Position numbers and translations under genes: made by a program. A DNA stretch of 64,000 bases, taken from assembly GCF_026341825.1 (NCBI RefSeq), contig NZ_JAPENY010000001.1, forward strand, positions 186,001-250,000, given 5' to 3'. The number at the start of each line of letters is the position of its first letter. Position 1 is the stretch's first letter. The stretch is from Streptomyces sp. NBC_00620 (lineage in GTDB: Bacteria > Actinomycetota > Actinomycetes > Streptomycetales > Streptomycetaceae). The notes under the pieces are model-generated. The model worked only from the letters and a program-made list of their open reading frames with translations. It searched no databases and was not told where the DNA came from. This document shows, piece after piece, positions 53,055 through 62,016 of the stretch.

Positions 53055-53839
53055 GCACCCTCTCCTACGCCCTCGCCGACTCGGCGACCATGCTCCGCCG
53101 CAACCTGAGGCACGCGCTGCGCTACCCGTCCATGACGCTCACCAGCGCCGCGATCCCCATCATCATGCTGCTGCTGTTCGTGTACGTCTTCGGCAACGCC
53201 CTCGGTGCGGGCATCGGCCCGGCTTCGGAGGGCGGCGGCGAGTACGTCGACTACGTGGCCCCCGGCATCATCCTGATGGCCGCGACCTCCGGAGCCATCG
53301 CCGTCGCGGTGTCCGTCTGTGTCGACATGACCGAGGGCATCGTCAACCGGTTCCGCACGATGTCCATCTCCCGGGCCGCCGTGCTGAACGGCCATGTCGT
53401 CGGCGGCGTGATCCAGACGATGGTGAGCGTCGTCCTGGTCATCGGTGTCGCGCTGCTGACCGGGTTCCGGCCGAACGCCACGCCCGTCGAGTGGGTCGCG
53501 ACCATCGGCGTCCTCGCCATGGTGGTCCTCGCGCTCACCTGGGTCTCGGCGGCCATGGGCCTGGTGAGCAGGACCGTCGAGTCCGCGAGCAACGCGCCGA
53601 CTCCGCTGACCTTCCTGCCCTTCCTCGGCAGCGCGATCGTGCCGACCGACTCGATGCCGACCGGCGTGCGCTGGTTCGCCGAGTACCAGCCCTTCACGCC
53701 GGTCATCGAGACGCTGCGAGGGCTGCTGATGGGCACGGAGATCGGCAACAGCGCGCTCATCGCGGTCGCCTGGTGCGTCGGCCTCAGCGTCCTGGGCTAC
53801 TTCTGGGCCCGGTCGGCGTACGACCGCGCCCGCAAGTGA
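53051..53839 (+). CDS. DrrB-type ABC-2 transporter permease
   Basis: The 262-residue protein has six hydrophobic segments and ABC-2 features (NLRHALRYPSMTLTSAAIPI, NRFRTMSISRAAVLNGHV, FLPFLGSAIVPTDSMP). ATG 53051 overlaps the ATPase stop as ATGA; the longer frame upstream is a shadow. It forms an exporter with the preceding ATPase. The end is 5 bases from the convergent regulator. Confidence 0.93.
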   Translation: MSTLSYALADSATMLRRNLRHALRYPSMTLTSAAIPIIMLLLFVYVFGNALGAGIGPASEGGGEYVDYVAPGIILMAATSGAIAVAVSVCVDMTEGIVNRFRTMSISRAAVLNGHVVGGVIQTMVSVVLVIGVALLTGFRPNATPVEWVATIGVLAMVVLALTWVSAAMGLVSRTVESASNAPTPLTFLPFLGSAIVPTDSMPTGVRWFAEYQPFTPVIETLRGLLMGTEIGNSALIAVAWCVGLSVLGYFWARSAYDRARK

Positions 53840-53844
53840 CCGGG

Positions 53845-56800
53845 TCAGTCACCCCGGGTGCGCAGCACCTCCAGCGCCGCACCCCGCAACTCCACACGCC
53901 CCAGGGCGGCATACGCCGACACCGCGTCGTCGTAGGCCGCCCGGTCGGCGTGTCCGGCCGCCTCCCGTACGCGGGCGGAGGACATCGTCGGCTGGAAGCC
54001 GCGGAGGTAGCGGAAACGCTCGGCCAGGGCGAACAGCCGCGCCGCCGTCTTCGTCGAACCCCGCTCCAGATCGACCATCGCGAGCGCCACCAGGAACGCC
54101 CCGCACACCGGCAGATCCATCACGTACGCCGGCTGCGTGACGGTCGGGTGGGTGAGCAACACCCCGAGTTTGCCCGGGAGTTCACGTACAAGCTGCTCCA
54201 CCAGGTCGAGGCGGCCGTGCTGGGCGTGGGCGATCACGGCGACGGCCCGGGCCTCCAGGTTCCACGCCTCGACGTCGTCCACGCCGGCCACGCCGGACGG
54301 GTCCTTCTCGAAGAGCGGCCCTTCCGGGCTGTGCCCGGGATCGGCGGCCAGCCGCCACAGCCGCAGCCCCTCCTCGGTCCGCCCGCGCGCGAGCAGGATC
54401 TCCGCGCGCACCCCGTAGCCGAACATCAGCATGCCGAACGGGTCCTCCGCCTGGTTCAGCGCCGTCTGCTCCAGCCAGTGCTCCGCCTCGTCGAAGGCGC
54501 CGAGCAGGAGATGGGCGAGGACCATGGCCCAGCGGACGCCCAGCGCGTCGACCGAGGGGCCGAGCAGCTGTTCCTGGAGCCGCACCGCCGCCTGGATATG
54601 GCTCAGCGCCTCCTCGCCCCGCTCCAGCTGGAGACAGAGTTCGCTGATCCGGGCGTGCGCCTGGGTCAGCGTCCAGGGACCGCCGTGCCCGTCGAGCGCG
54701 GCGAGCATCCGCCGGGCCGCCGCCAGGGCCTGCGGCGGGTCGTTCTCGTTCTCCGCCAGGAAGCTCGCGACGGCGTTGGCGACACCGGCCACCAGCGGCT
54801 CGTGGCTGTCGCACAGCTCCCGTAGCGCCACGCGGTCCCCGCGCAGCGCCTGCGGCAGGGCGCCCAGCACCGTCGCCGCGGCCCGGACCAGGGTGTCCGG
54901 CGGGGCCGGGGGCAGTCTGAGCACGGTGACCAGGGAACGCACCGCGGGCGTCCGCGGCCCGTGCAGCATGAACTGGTTCGCGGTGAACAGCACGGCCGCC
55001 GTCCGGGTGACCTCGACGTCGTCGGGCCCGGGCCGGAAACGCGACAGCAGCGGGCCGATCTCCTCGAACAGCGTGACCGTGCGGGCGTAGTTGGACTCCA
55101 GGTTCCAGGCACCGGCGAGCACCGCGGTGACCGCCGCGACGGTGGGCATGTCGGCGCGGGCCTGCGCGAGCCGCAGCGCGTGGACGAGGTTGTCCTGCTC
55201 CGCGCGGATCCGGTCCAGGTCCGCGACCGAGCCGGCGTCGAGGACCGCCTCGTGCCGCGTCCGCCCGAAGTCGCGGGCCCACTCCAGGAGTTGGCCGGTC
55301 GCACGGTCCGTCCCGCACGCCTCCTCCCGACGGGCGGCACTGAACTCCCGTACGGTCTCCAGCATTCGGAAGCGCACGCCGGACGCGGTGTCCGTGACCT
55401 TGAGCAGCGACTGGTCGACGAGGTTCTCCAAGACGTCGAGTACGTCGAGTACGTCGCCCTCACCGACGAGATGCCGCGCCGCCTCCGCCGTGAAGCCGTC
55501 CGGGAAGACCGACAACCCGCGCAGCGCCGCCCGCCCTTCGGTGTCGAGCAGGTTCCAGCTCCAGTCGACGACGGCGAGCAGGGTGCGGTGCCGCTCCGGG
55601 GCGTCGCGCGCACCGCCCTTGAGCAGGGCGAAACGGTCGTCGAGACGGCGGGCGATCTCGGTGACCGACATGACGCGGACGCGGGCGGCCGCCAGCTCCG
55701 TCGCGAGCGGCAGCCCGTCCAGGTGACGGCAGAGTTCCTCGACGGTGGCCGTCGGCAGTTCGACGCCGGGCCGCGCGGACCGGGCCCGCTGTCCGAACAG
55801 CTCGACGGTCGTCGCGAGGCTCAACTCCGGGAGCAGGTACACCGATTCGGAGCTGAGGCCGAGCGGGGCCCGGCTGGTGGTGAGGACGCGCAGGTCGCGG
55901 GTGGTGGACACGAGGGCCTGTACGAGGTCGGCGGCGCCGCGTACGACGTGCTCGCAGTTGTCCAGGACCAGCAGGGCGGCAGGGCCGAGGGCCCCGGCTA
56001 TGCCGGCGAGGACGTCCGCGGAGACGGCGAGGTGGCCGGCGGAGGCGAGCCGGGGCTCGCTGACGCCGAGTGCGGAGGCGACTTCGGCGGCCACGTCGGC
56101 GTCGGTGGTGACACCGGCGAGCGCCACGAAGTGCACGGACTTCTGCTCGGCGGCACGGCTCACGACATGCGCGAGGCGCGTCTTGCCGAGGCCGCCCGCG
56201 CCGACGATCGAGGTGACCCGGGAGGTGCGGAGCAGGTCCGTGACCGCCGCGATGTCCTCGGCCCGCCCGAGCAGCGGGTTGGGCTCGTGCGGGACACCGC
56301 GCCGGACGGCGGGGGCCTCTTCGCGCAGCAGCTCCTGGTGCAGGGCGCGCAGGGCCGGGCCGGGTTCGGTGCCGAGGTCTTCGCGCAGGGTGCGGCGGTA
56401 GGTGTCGTAGCGGGCGAGGGCGGCGGCCGGTCCGACGGTGGCGGCCTCGCAGCGCAGCAGCTCGGCGAGCACCTCCTCGTCGCGGGGGTGTTCTCGTACG
56501 AGGGCGGTGAGGGCCTCGGTGGCCTCGGCGCGGCGTCCGAGGCGGGCCAGGGACAGCGCGCGGGCGCGCACCAGGGCCGTGTACGCCGGGACGCGCGCCG
56601 CCCGTAACGCGGAGACCGGGTCGGCCGCCAGGTCGTCGGCAGCGCCGTCCCACAGCGCGAGGCCGGCCTCGGCGTGTGCGAGGGCGGCGGTGTGGTCGCC
56701 GTCCTGGACCGCCCGGGAGCTGTCCCCGGCGGCGAGCACGACGGCGGAACTGTCGACCTGGTCCTCGCCGAGCGTGAGCCGGTACCCGGTGGCGGTGCTG

Positions 56801-57030
56801 GCGATCAGCTCGGCGCCGAGCTGGGAACGGGCCCGTGAGACGAGCACCTGAAGCGCCTTCGTCGGATTCTCCGGCTGCTCGTCGGGCCACAGCCCGTCCA
56901 CGAGCCGGGCGGTGCTGCATCCGGTGCGCAGGTCGTCCGCCAGCAGCGCGAGCAGGCCGCGCAGCCGGGGTCCTGCGACCTCTCGGCCGCGATAGGACAC
57001 CCGCGAGAGGAAGATCAGCTCGGCCGTCAT
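53845..57030 (-). CDS. SARP-type BTAD/NB-ARC transcriptional regulator (AfsR-like)
   Basis: The 1061-residue protein has an N-terminal OmpR-like winged helix (about 15-90, ARLVDGLWPDEQPENPTKAL, ALQVLVSRARSQLG, ATGYRL). A BTAD domain spans about 95-245 (HAEAGLALWDG, REDLGTEPGPALRALHQELL). An NB-ARC/AAA-like NTPase has Walker A VGAGGLGKTRLA and LLVLDNCEHV, and the last 400 residues are TPR-like helices. It resembles AfsR-type large SARPs but lacks a LuxR C-terminus. The first helix of the wing domain is slightly short. It is convergent with the DrrAB genes, which have SARP-like repeats at their promoter. Confidence 0.9.
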   Translation of the reverse strand: MTAELIFLSRVSYRGREVAGPRLRGLLALLADDLRTGCSTARLVDGLWPDEQPENPTKALQVLVSRARSQLGAELIASTATGYRLTLGEDQVDSSAVVLAAGDSSRAVQDGDHTAALAHAEAGLALWDGAADDLAADPVSALRAARVPAYTALVRARALSLARLGRRAEATEALTALVREHPRDEEVLAELLRCEAATVGPAAALARYDTYRRTLREDLGTEPGPALRALHQELLREEAPAVRRGVPHEPNPLLGRAEDIAAVTDLLRTSRVTSIVGAGGLGKTRLAHVVSRAAEQKSVHFVALAGVTTDADVAAEVASALGVSEPRLASAGHLAVSADVLAGIAGALGPAALLVLDNCEHVVRGAADLVQALVSTTRDLRVLTTSRAPLGLSSESVYLLPELSLATTVELFGQRARSARPGVELPTATVEELCRHLDGLPLATELAAARVRVMSVTEIARRLDDRFALLKGGARDAPERHRTLLAVVDWSWNLLDTEGRAALRGLSVFPDGFTAEAARHLVGEGDVLDVLDVLENLVDQSLLKVTDTASGVRFRMLETVREFSAARREEACGTDRATGQLLEWARDFGRTRHEAVLDAGSVADLDRIRAEQDNLVHALRLAQARADMPTVAAVTAVLAGAWNLESNYARTVTLFEEIGPLLSRFRPGPDDVEVTRTAAVLFTANQFMLHGPRTPAVRSLVTVLRLPPAPPDTLVRAAATVLGALPQALRGDRVALRELCDSHEPLVAGVANAVASFLAENENDPPQALAAARRMLAALDGHGGPWTLTQAHARISELCLQLERGEEALSHIQAAVRLQEQLLGPSVDALGVRWAMVLAHLLLGAFDEAEHWLEQTALNQAEDPFGMLMFGYGVRAEILLARGRTEEGLRLWRLAADPGHSPEGPLFEKDPSGVAGVDDVEAWNLEARAVAVIAHAQHGRLDLVEQLVRELPGKLGVLLTHPTVTQPAYVMDLPVCGAFLVALAMVDLERGSTKTAARLFALAERFRYLRGFQPTMSSARVREAAGHADRAAYDDAVSAYAALGRVELRGAALEVLRTRGD

Positions 57031-57092
57031 CCGAGTAGGTTAACGAGCTGTTCGTCGGCCTGGCTGTCAGTGCCCCGTGCCATCCTGGTGGG

Positions 57093-57521
57093 GTGACTGT
57101 GGTGGAGGACTTGGTCCGGCTGCGCCGGGCCCGCGACCGGATGGACCGTGAGTACGCCGAGCCGCTGGAGATGGCGGAGCTCGCGCGCACCGCGCTGATG
57201 TCGCCCGGCCATTTCCAGCGGAGCTTCCGGGCCGCCTTCGGCGAGACCCCGTACACCTATCTCATGACCCGCAGGATCGAGCGCGCCAAGGCCCTCCTGC
57301 GCCGCGGCGACCTGACGGTCACGGAGGTGTGCTTCGCCGTGGGCTGCACATCGCTCGGTTCCTTCAGCTCCCGCTTCACGGAGCTGGTCGGCGAGACCCC
57401 CAGCGCCTACCGCGCCCGGCCGCACGACCACGGCGCCCCCATCCCGTCCTGCGTGGCCCAACGCCTCACCCGCCCGTCCCGCCACCGCAACCCGGAAGCG
57501 GAACCGGGCACACGCCTCTGA
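57093..57521 (+). CDS. Short AraC-family transcriptional regulator
   Basis: The 142-residue protein consists essentially of the two AraC helix-turn-helix motifs: MAELARTALMSPGHFQRSFRAAFGETPYTYL and CFAVGCTSLGSFSSRFTELVGETPSAYR. There is no cupin sensor domain. The GTG start lies 62 bases from the divergent SARP gene. It is followed by a VOC protein gene, a recurring pair in actinobacteria that suggests the AraC protein controls it. Confidence 0.9.
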   Translation: MTVVEDLVRLRRARDRMDREYAEPLEMAELARTALMSPGHFQRSFRAAFGETPYTYLMTRRIERAKALLRRGDLTVTEVCFAVGCTSLGSFSSRFTELVGETPSAYRARPHDHGAPIPSCVAQRLTRPSRHRNPEAEPGTRL

Positions 57522-57533
57522 CGCCCGTCGGGC

Positions 57534-57556
57534 GGATCCTGCCGGACAGGCCCTAG
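57534..57556. repeat. Solo end related to the 60 kb MITE
   Basis: On the minus strand this reads TAGGGCCTGTCCGGC and then GATC after a 2-base insertion, matching the terminal sequence of the inverted-repeat element at 60053-60253. No partner arm is visible nearby, so it is probably a relic. Confidence 0.5.
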
Positions 57557-57565
57557 CGTGGACCC

Positions 57566-58000
57566 ATGATTGGACCCATGGATGACGTAAAGCTGTCCCA
57601 GTGCTTCATCGCCGTCGACGACCACGACAAGGCGCTCGCCTTCTACCGTGACGTCCTGGGGCTGGAAGTCCGCAATGACGTCGGCTTCGAGGGCATGCGA
57701 TGGGTCACCGTCGGCTCGCCGCTCCAGCCGGATGTGGAGATCGTCCTGGAACCCCCGGGGGCGGACCCGAACGCGTCCCCGGCCGACCGGCAGGCCATGG
57801 CCGAGCTGCTGGCCAAGGGAATGCTCCGCGGCGTGATCTTCTCGACGACGGACTGCGACGCCCTCTTCGCCCGCGTCGAGGCCGCCGGCGCCGAAGTCCT
57901 CCAGGAACCGACGGACCAGCCGTACGGCGTCCGCGACTGCGCCTTCCGCGACCCGGCGGGCAACCTCCTCCGCTTCAACGAACGGTCCCCCCGCGCCTGA
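57566..58000 (+). CDS. VOC-superfamily protein (glyoxalase/bleomycin-resistance fold)
   Basis: The 144-residue protein has paired beta-alpha-beta modules (CFIAVDDHDKALAFYRDVLGLEV, then EPTDQPYGVRDCAFRDPAGNLLRF) with metal-site-like Glu/His positions partly kept. ATG 57578 (MDDVKLS) is an alternative start. It is likely transcribed under the AraC-type regulator just upstream. The substrate is unknown. Confidence 0.9.
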   Translation: MIGPMDDVKLSQCFIAVDDHDKALAFYRDVLGLEVRNDVGFEGMRWVTVGSPLQPDVEIVLEPPGADPNASPADRQAMAELLAKGMLRGVIFSTTDCDALFARVEAAGAEVLQEPTDQPYGVRDCAFRDPAGNLLRFNERSPRA

Positions 58001-58079
58001 CCGCGCCCGCGGACGGCCCCTCGGCCCCTCCGGACGCACCGGGCCTACCATCGGCTGGTCACGATCACCGGGAGACCTC

Positions 58080-58919
58080 ATGACGTCCACGCGCCGCAGC
58101 ATCCTGTACGTCAGCGACCTGGCCTACCCCGCCAAGGGCCGCCGGTACTGCGACGAGGACATCTTCCTCACCTCCCGGCTGCGCGAGGAGTTCGACCTCG
58201 CCGTGTGCCACCCGCTGGACGCGGCCGCGCTGATGCACTCCTTCGACGCGGTGGTCGTACGCAACAGCGGCCCTGTCCTGAACTACCAGGCGCGGTACGA
58301 CGCCTTCCGCGAGCAGGCGGTCGCGGACGGCGTACGCGTCTACAACCAGCTGTCGGGCAGGGGCGACATGGCAGGGAAGGGGTACCTGTTGGAGCTCACG
58401 GCCGCGGGGTATCCGGTCATCCCCACCATCGACCGCGCGGAGGACCTCGGCAAGCTCCCCGACGTCGACACGTACGTGGTGAAGCCGAAGCTGGGGGCGG
58501 ACTCCATAGGCCTCGAGTTCGTGCCCCGTGAGCGGCTCACCGACCCGGCGGCGTACGGCGACGTCCTCGTCCAGCCGCGCATCGACTTCCGCTACGAGGT
58601 GTCCTTCTACTTCGTGGACCGCACCTTCCAGTACGCCCTGTACGCGCCGCGCCCCGACGAGCGGTGGGCCCTGGAACACTACGAACCGACCGAGCAGGAC
58701 CGGGAGTTCGCGCAGCGCTTCGTCGACTGGAACGACATCGCGTACGGGATCCAGCGCGTGGACGCCTGCCGGGCGCCCGGCGGTGAGCTCCTCCTCGTCG
58801 AGCTGGAGGATCTCAACCCGTATCTGTCCCTGGACGTCCTCTCCCCCACCGCTCGGGACGCGTTCGTCGCGCGCGTGAAGACCTCGCTGCACGCCCTGAT
58901 CGGAGAAAAGACCCCATGA
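58080..58919 (+). CDS. ATP-grasp-like protein of unknown function
   Basis: The 279-residue protein has an N-terminal Rossmann-like part (ILYVSDLAYPAKGRRYCDED, VVVRNSGPVLNYQ), a central lysine segment TYVVKPKLGADSIGLEFV, and LVQPRIDFRYEVSFYFVD. This order matches the ATP-grasp fold, with VELEDLNPYLSLD near the end supplying the acidic metal ligands. It overlaps the following VOC gene (ATGA). No substrate can be assigned. Confidence 0.65.
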   Translation: MTSTRRSILYVSDLAYPAKGRRYCDEDIFLTSRLREEFDLAVCHPLDAAALMHSFDAVVVRNSGPVLNYQARYDAFREQAVADGVRVYNQLSGRGDMAGKGYLLELTAAGYPVIPTIDRAEDLGKLPDVDTYVVKPKLGADSIGLEFVPRERLTDPAAYGDVLVQPRIDFRYEVSFYFVDRTFQYALYAPRPDERWALEHYEPTEQDREFAQRFVDWNDIAYGIQRVDACRAPGGELLLVELEDLNPYLSLDVLSPTARDAFVARVKTSLHALIGEKTP

Positions 58920-59698
58920 CAGCCCCCATGAGCGACCCACCGACGGGGCCGATCCGGTGGACTTACGCCTTTGTCGACCGGCCGATGAAGAAGTTCGGGC
59001 CCGCCTGCGACTTCTGGACCGCGGTCACGCGCACCAAGCTGTCCGAACGACGCGGCGCACGCGGCGAGTTCGTCACCCTGCTGCCCGACGGGGGCGCCGA
59101 CGCCTGTGTGAAGGTTCAGGGCGTCGTGGGGGCGGTCTCCGGGGGCGCGCATCTCGACCTCGCCGTCGAGGACGTACAGGGAACGGTGGAGTCGGCGCTG
59201 CTGCTGGGCGCCGAGCTCGTCGCGGGTCACGCCGGGTGGGCCGTGCTGCGTTCCCCCGGTGGGCAGTTGTTCTGCGCGGTGCCGTGGCACGGGGAGTCGA
59301 CGCGGCCCCCGGTGGTCAAGGGGCCGTCCGGTGTCACCAGCCGCCTCGACCAGGTGTGCATCGACCTGGCGCCCGCCGTGTACGAGGCGGAGATCGCCTT
59401 CTGGAGCGCCCTCACCGGATGGGAGTCCCAGCCCGGCGCGCTCGAGGAGTTCCATGTGGTCAAGCCGCCGGCCGCGCTCCCGATCCGCATCCTCCTGCAA
59501 CGCCTCGGTACCGCGCGCCCCACCTCCGCCCACCTCGACATCGCCTGCTCCGACATCGACGCGGTCCGCATCCGCCACGAGCTCCTCGGCGCCACGCTCA
59601 TCGGCCGGGGCGCCCGCTGGGCGGTGATGCGGGACCCGTCGGGCGGCACGTACTGCCTGACGCCCCGCGACCCCGAAACTGGCGGCCTCCTGCGCTAG
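58916..59698 (+). CDS. VOC-superfamily protein, two-module
   Basis: The 260-residue protein has two VOC modules (about 10-125 and 135-258), each ending in a typical GWAVLRSPGGQLFC or RWAVMRDPSGGTYCL strand. This is an antibiotic-resistance/glyoxalase-type fold without an obvious full metal triad. ATG 58928 is an alternative start. It is coupled to the ATP-grasp-like gene. Its stop overlaps that of the convergent DUF952 gene by 4 bases. Confidence 0.88.
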   Translation: MTAPMSDPPTGPIRWTYAFVDRPMKKFGPACDFWTAVTRTKLSERRGARGEFVTLLPDGGADACVKVQGVVGAVSGGAHLDLAVEDVQGTVESALLLGAELVAGHAGWAVLRSPGGQLFCAVPWHGESTRPPVVKGPSGVTSRLDQVCIDLAPAVYEAEIAFWSALTGWESQPGALEEFHVVKPPAALPIRILLQRLGTARPTSAHLDIACSDIDAVRIRHELLGATLIGRGARWAVMRDPSGGTYCLTPRDPETGGLLR

Positions 59699-60042
59699 CC
59701 GATCGCCGCCTCGCCCGAGTCCCACACCTCGACGTCCACGACAGCTTCCACCGGAATCGGTCCGTAGATGTGCGGGAACTCCTCGCCCCCGGCCTCCACG
59801 GCCTCGTACCGCAAGGGGACGCCCAGCCGTTCGGCGTCGATCACCAGGACCACCAGCTCGTCGGGGCCGACGTACGAGCCGTACAAGAAGGCGGCCACCT
59901 TGGGGAGTTGGTGGCGCAGGGAGCAGTGGATGAAGCCCTCCTCCTGGAGGGTCCGGCCACGGGTGGACATCTGGTAGGCGCCGGACGCGCGCGCCGCGTC
60001 CCACAGGGAGCGCTCGGTGATGTGAAGGAGAGGTTCGGGCAT
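59695..60042 (-). CDS. DUF952 family protein
   Basis: The 115-residue protein with LLHITERSLWDAARASGAYQ, EGFIHCSLRHQLPKVAAFLY and PHIYGPIPVEAVVDV matches DUF952, a small family related to the tRNA 2'-phosphotransferase-like ADP-ribosyltransferase fold by prediction; the function is unknown. ATG 60042 lies just outside the inverted-repeat element. Confidence 0.88.
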   Translation of the reverse strand: MPEPLLHITERSLWDAARASGAYQMSTRGRTLQEEGFIHCSLRHQLPKVAAFLYGSYVGPDELVVLVIDAERLGVPLRYEAVEAGGEEFPHIYGPIPVEAVVDVEVWDSGEAAIG

Positions 60043-60052
60043 ACCCGAACGC

Positions 60053-60253
60053 TAGTGCCTGTCCGGCGGATCAGGTCGGAGGAAATCGGCGGCGCCTCAC
60101 TGACGCAGGTGAGCGGGGTGTGGTGCGTGCAGCTGCAAGGCGGAGGAGGGAGCCATGGCGACCGACGACAACGCCGCAGATGGGCGCCCGCCGCGGAGCG
60201 GCTGATGTTACGGCCACCCCGCGTCTCCGACATGATCCGCCGGACAGGCCCTA
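60053..60253. mobile_element. 201-bp MITE-like element with 29-bp terminal inverted repeats
   Basis: The ends 60053-60081 and 60225-60253 are inverted repeats matching at 27 of 29 positions, both starting TAG and containing GCCTGTCCGGCGGATCA. The interior has no coding frame. TA at each outer edge could be the target duplication. The right end supplies the TAG stop of the sigma factor gene. Size and structure fit a non-autonomous miniature element; no transposase in this window matches. Confidence 0.75.
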
Positions 60254-61492
60254 AGGCCTGAGGCGGGCGGCGCGCGCCTGCAAATACCGCTGTTCGGGAA
60301 GGCTGAGGGTCTTGCCGGCCGCCGACTCGTAGGCGGCACGGGCTCCCGCCGCGTCCCCCGCGCGCTCCAGCAGATGACCGCGTACCGCGTCGAGCCGATG
60401 CCCGAGCGCCGACTCGCCCTCCAGCAGGTCCAGTTCGGCAAGGCCCGCCCGGGGCCCGTGCACCATGGCCACCGCCACCGCGCGGTTGAGCCGCTCGACG
60501 GGCCCTGGGACCCGGCGGACCAGGATGTCGTAGAGGCCGAGGATCTCGCGCCAGTCCGTGGCGTCCGCCGACGGCGACTCGTCATGCACCGCGGCGATGG
60601 CCGCCCTCAGCTGATACGGCCCCGCCCCACCCCGAGACACCGACAAAGCCTCCGTCACCAGCGCCACGCCCTCCTCCACCGCCGCCTTGTCCCACAGGCC
60701 GCGGTCCTGCTCGTCGAGCGGGACCAGTTCGCCGTGCGGGCCGGTGCGCGCGGGACGCCGGGCGTCGGTCAGCAGCATCAGCGCCAGCAGCCCCGCCACC
60801 TCGCGGTCCTCGGGGAGGAGATGGTGCACCGAGCGGGTCAACCGGATGGCCTCGCCCGCGAGTTCGGCCCGCTGGAGGGCCGCACCCGAGGTCGCCGTGT
60901 ACCCCTCGTTGAAGATCAGGTAGAGGGTATGAAGGACGGCGGGCAGCCGTTCCTCCCAGTCCTCCGGGCGCCCGAATGCCGTCCCCCGTACCCGCTGCTT
61001 CGCCCGGCTGATCCGCTGCGCCATCGTCGCCTCGGGCACGAGATACGCCCGGGCGATCTCCGCCGTCGTCAGACCGCCGACGGCCCGCAGGGTGAGCGCG
61101 ATCTGGCCGGACGGGGTCAGCTCCGGATGACAGCAGAGGAAAAGCAGGGAGAGCGTGTCGTCCTCGCTCGGCGCCCGGGCCGCGCCCGGTGGCGGGGCCA
61201 CGAACGCGTCCCGGGGCGTCAGCGCCGCCACCTTCTCCTCCCGCAGCCGCCGCGCCTCCTCACTGCGCAGGGCATCGGTCAGCCGCCGCGAGGCGACCTT
61301 GATCAGCCAGCCGCGCGGATTGTCGGGCACGCCTGTGCCGGCCCACTGCCCGGCAGCCGCGAGCAGCGCCTCCTGTACGGCGTCCTCGGCGGCGTCGAAG
61401 TGCCCGTACCGGCGTACGAGCGCGCCGAGGACCTGAGGCGCGTGCAGGCGCAGCAGGTCCTCGACCTCGGTCGTACGACTCGGACGGCTCAT
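60251..61492 (-). CDS. ECF42-type RNA polymerase sigma factor
   Basis: The 413-residue protein has sigma region 2 (LLRLHAPQVLGALVRRYGHFDAAEDAVQEAL, GWLIKVASRRLTDALRSEE) and region 4 (ALTLRAVGGLTTAEIARAYLVPEATMAQRISRAKQRVR). A C-terminal domain of about 230 residues (YLIFNEGYTATSG, LLALMLLTDARRPAR, TPR-like end) is characteristic of ECF42 (DUF6596). There is no anti-sigma gene. It is preceded by its usual partner, a DGPF protein, 5 bases away. ATG 61492 is the start; the frame to 61621 overlaps that gene. The TAG stop coincides with the end of the MITE. Confidence 0.93.
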   Translation of the reverse strand: MSRPSRTTEVEDLLRLHAPQVLGALVRRYGHFDAAEDAVQEALLAAAGQWAGTGVPDNPRGWLIKVASRRLTDALRSEEARRLREEKVAALTPRDAFVAPPPGAARAPSEDDTLSLLFLCCHPELTPSGQIALTLRAVGGLTTAEIARAYLVPEATMAQRISRAKQRVRGTAFGRPEDWEERLPAVLHTLYLIFNEGYTATSGAALQRAELAGEAIRLTRSVHHLLPEDREVAGLLALMLLTDARRPARTGPHGELVPLDEQDRGLWDKAAVEEGVALVTEALSVSRGGAGPYQLRAAIAAVHDESPSADATDWREILGLYDILVRRVPGPVERLNRAVAVAMVHGPRAGLAELDLLEGESALGHRLDAVRGHLLERAGDAAGARAAYESAAGKTLSLPEQRYLQARAARLRP

Positions 61493-61497
61493 CCGCC

Positions 61498-61911
61498 TCA
61501 GATGTCCCCGGAGCCGTCCGGAATCGGCCGGATGACCACCGGGTATTCGGTGGATCCCTCGGGAACGGGGCACTGGGCGACGCGCGCGGCGATCTCCGTG
61601 ACCCGCTCCAGGCTCTCGCACTCCAGGATCCAGAAGCCGGCCATCTGCTCCTTGGTCTCGCCGTACGGCCCGTCGGTGATGACGGGCTTGCCGTCCTTGT
61701 CGGCCGTGACCAGCCGGGTCCGGTCGTACTCGGCCAGCCCCTGCACGTCGAGCAGTTCCCCGGACTCGGAGAGGTCATTGTTGATCGCGCCCATGAAGGC
61801 GTACATGGCCTGAATCTCCTGCTCGCTCCAGACCGGGGAGCCGGGGGAGGGGTTGCCCCGCATGCCCTCGTGGTCGGCCTGTGTTCCCTGCACCATCACC
61901 AGGTACTTCAT
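61498..61911 (-). CDS. YCII-related DGPF-type protein
   Basis: The 137-residue protein starts MKYLVMVQGTQADHEGM and carries ITDGPYGETKEQMAGFWILE, the DGPF motif in its DGPY form. These proteins are encoded with ECF42 sigma factors, and as known from S. venezuelae their genes are ECF42 targets. The biochemical role is not established. It is co-transcribed with the sigma gene. Confidence 0.93.
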   Translation of the reverse strand: MKYLVMVQGTQADHEGMRGNPSPGSPVWSEQEIQAMYAFMGAINNDLSESGELLDVQGLAEYDRTRLVTADKDGKPVITDGPYGETKEQMAGFWILECESLERVTEIAARVAQCPVPEGSTEYPVVIRPIPDGSGDI

Positions 61912-61940
61912 GAGTCCGCTCCTTGGTTTCCTCGGTTCGG

Positions 61941-61960
61941 ACCGCCCTCTTCGGGCGGCT
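61941..61960 (-). terminator. Small hairpin downstream of the zinc-ribbon gene
   Basis: CCGCCC pairs with GGGCGG around TCTTC, in the 105-bp gap between the zinc-ribbon gene and the DGPF gene. It is a weak terminator candidate. Confidence 0.4.
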
Positions 61961-62016
61961 CTCGCAGGAGACGTCGGAGCCGGCCCGCGTTTCTCTACAC
62001 GGCCGCGCGCTCTCGC

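Noticed and set aside
53845..57256. Several 200-600 residue frames opposite the SARP gene
   Set aside because: Arg/Pro-rich shadows; the minus-strand frame has complete BTAD and NB-ARC motifs.
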